A stretch of 64,000 bases of DNA from Sphingobacterium athyrii (GTDB taxonomy: Bacteria; Bacteroidota; Bacteroidia; Sphingobacteriales; Sphingobacteriaceae). Below, piece after piece: positions 63,886 through 64,000 of this stretch; position 1 is the first letter of the stretch; each line of letters starts with the position of its first letter. Location: the NCBI RefSeq assembly GCF_003071065.1, contig NZ_QCXX01000003.1, positions 574,687 to 638,686 of the forward strand, written 5' to 3'. The notes beneath the pieces were generated by a model. That model saw only the letters and a program-made list of their open reading frames with translations. It made no database searches and was not told where the DNA came from. Made by a program: the position numbers and the translations under genes.

Positions 63886-63921
63886 CAAAAAAAAACACCA
63901 TAAGAGAAACCTTACGGTGTT
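63886..63921 (-). terminator. Terminator of the CxxCH gene
   Basis: AACACCATAAG and CTTACGGTGTT pair with one mismatch around AGAAAC; on the minus strand the hairpin is followed by eight T. Confidence 0.8.
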
Positions 63922-63940
63922 ACATGAATATATAGTTTGA

Positions 63941-64000
63941 TTAGTTTCTCGCTATTACCATTTCTGGTTCTTCCTTGCCGCCATGACAAGTTTTACAGGA
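63941..64000 (-). CDS. C-terminal end of a protein with CxxCH motif (cut by window edge)
   Basis: The last 19 residues are SCKTCHGGKEEPEMVIARN. The stop lies at 63941-63943 and a terminator follows. The C-x-x-C-H sequence is the haem-attachment motif of c-type cytochromes, but in this length of tail it may also be a metal-binding C-x-x-C. The main part of the gene is outside the window, so family cannot be named. Confidence 0.6.
   Translation of the reverse strand, partial: SCKTCHGGKEEPEMVIARN

Larger units (their letters stand above)
63643..63940. other. Intergenic, about 300 bp
   Basis: Contains the tRNA terminator and, at 63886-63921, the terminator of the gene at the right edge. The middle has no credible gene; a minus-strand frame that runs into the tRNA is an artefact. 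Confidence 0.6.

Noticed and set aside
1..64000. CRISPR array or prophage
   Set aside because: No regular direct repeats with spacers and no phage structural, integrase or lysis genes were seen in the window.

Overview
The window looks like chromosomal DNA of a Bacteroidota bacterium, most likely the Sphingobacteriaceae (Sphingobacterium-like). The reasons are moderate GC with A/T-rich spacers, tRNA promoters of the form TTTG-N19/20-TAnnTTTG (the Bacteroidota sigma consensus), few Shine-Dalgarno sites, Bacteroidota-type families (DUF3822 next to rsmD, a CzcA-outer-membrane-factor fusion, an ISAon1-like element, a cell-surface style fucosidase/lipoprotein set) and the nature of the housekeeping genes. 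Everything here is read from sequence; no database search was run.

Left part (1-9.6 kb): a cut-off SDR gene, a FAD oxidoreductase with a C-terminal Rieske domain, then an AraC-type regulator divergent from an L-fucose-type catabolic operon: lipoprotein mutarotase, GH29 alpha-L-fucosidase, fuconate dehydratase-like enolase-superfamily enzyme, sodium/solute symporter, SDR dehydrogenase and an FMN alpha-hydroxy-acid dehydrogenase, closed by a strong terminator. Together they would free fucose, import it and oxidise it by the non-phosphorylating route towards pyruvate and lactate.

9.7-18 kb: a divalent-metal efflux locus (small Cys/His-rich protein, CzcA-OMF fusion, CzcB-like adaptor, zinc/cadmium-type P1B ATPase). 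18-46 kb: an accessory stretch of mostly single-gene units (SMR pump, GlxA-like regulator, SRPBCC protein, Tet-type MFS pump, OsmC, DinB, DedA, alpha-oxoamine synthase with TetR regulator, metallophosphoesterase, DHFR-like protein, AlkC-like repair protein, MarR regulator divergent from a UvrA2-type ABC ATPase, copper ATPase with chaperone, TlpA-like protein, hydrolase, beta-barrel protein, Gfo/Idh/MocA enzyme, GH130 lipoprotein). Scattered between them are at least five remnants of broken genes (SDR, DUF389, FtsX/MacB permease, VOC, MFS sugar porter), so this part has seen repeated deletion. A 1-kb spacer at 27.3-28.3 kb holds two terminator hairpins without genes in front of them and may encode small RNAs.

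46.6-48.1 kb: a two-ORF insertion sequence. 48.1-64 kb: a conserved core: tRNA-His, htpG, yqgE, pdxH, nuoC, nuoD (without the other nuo genes), a dolichol-phosphate-mannose-synthase-like glycosyltransferase, ruvB, a HEAT-like protein, an S9 peptidase, a RecD-like helicase, DUF3822-rsmD-coaD, an aldo/keto reductase, tRNA-Leu(CAA), and the 3' end of a gene with a CxxCH motif at the window edge.
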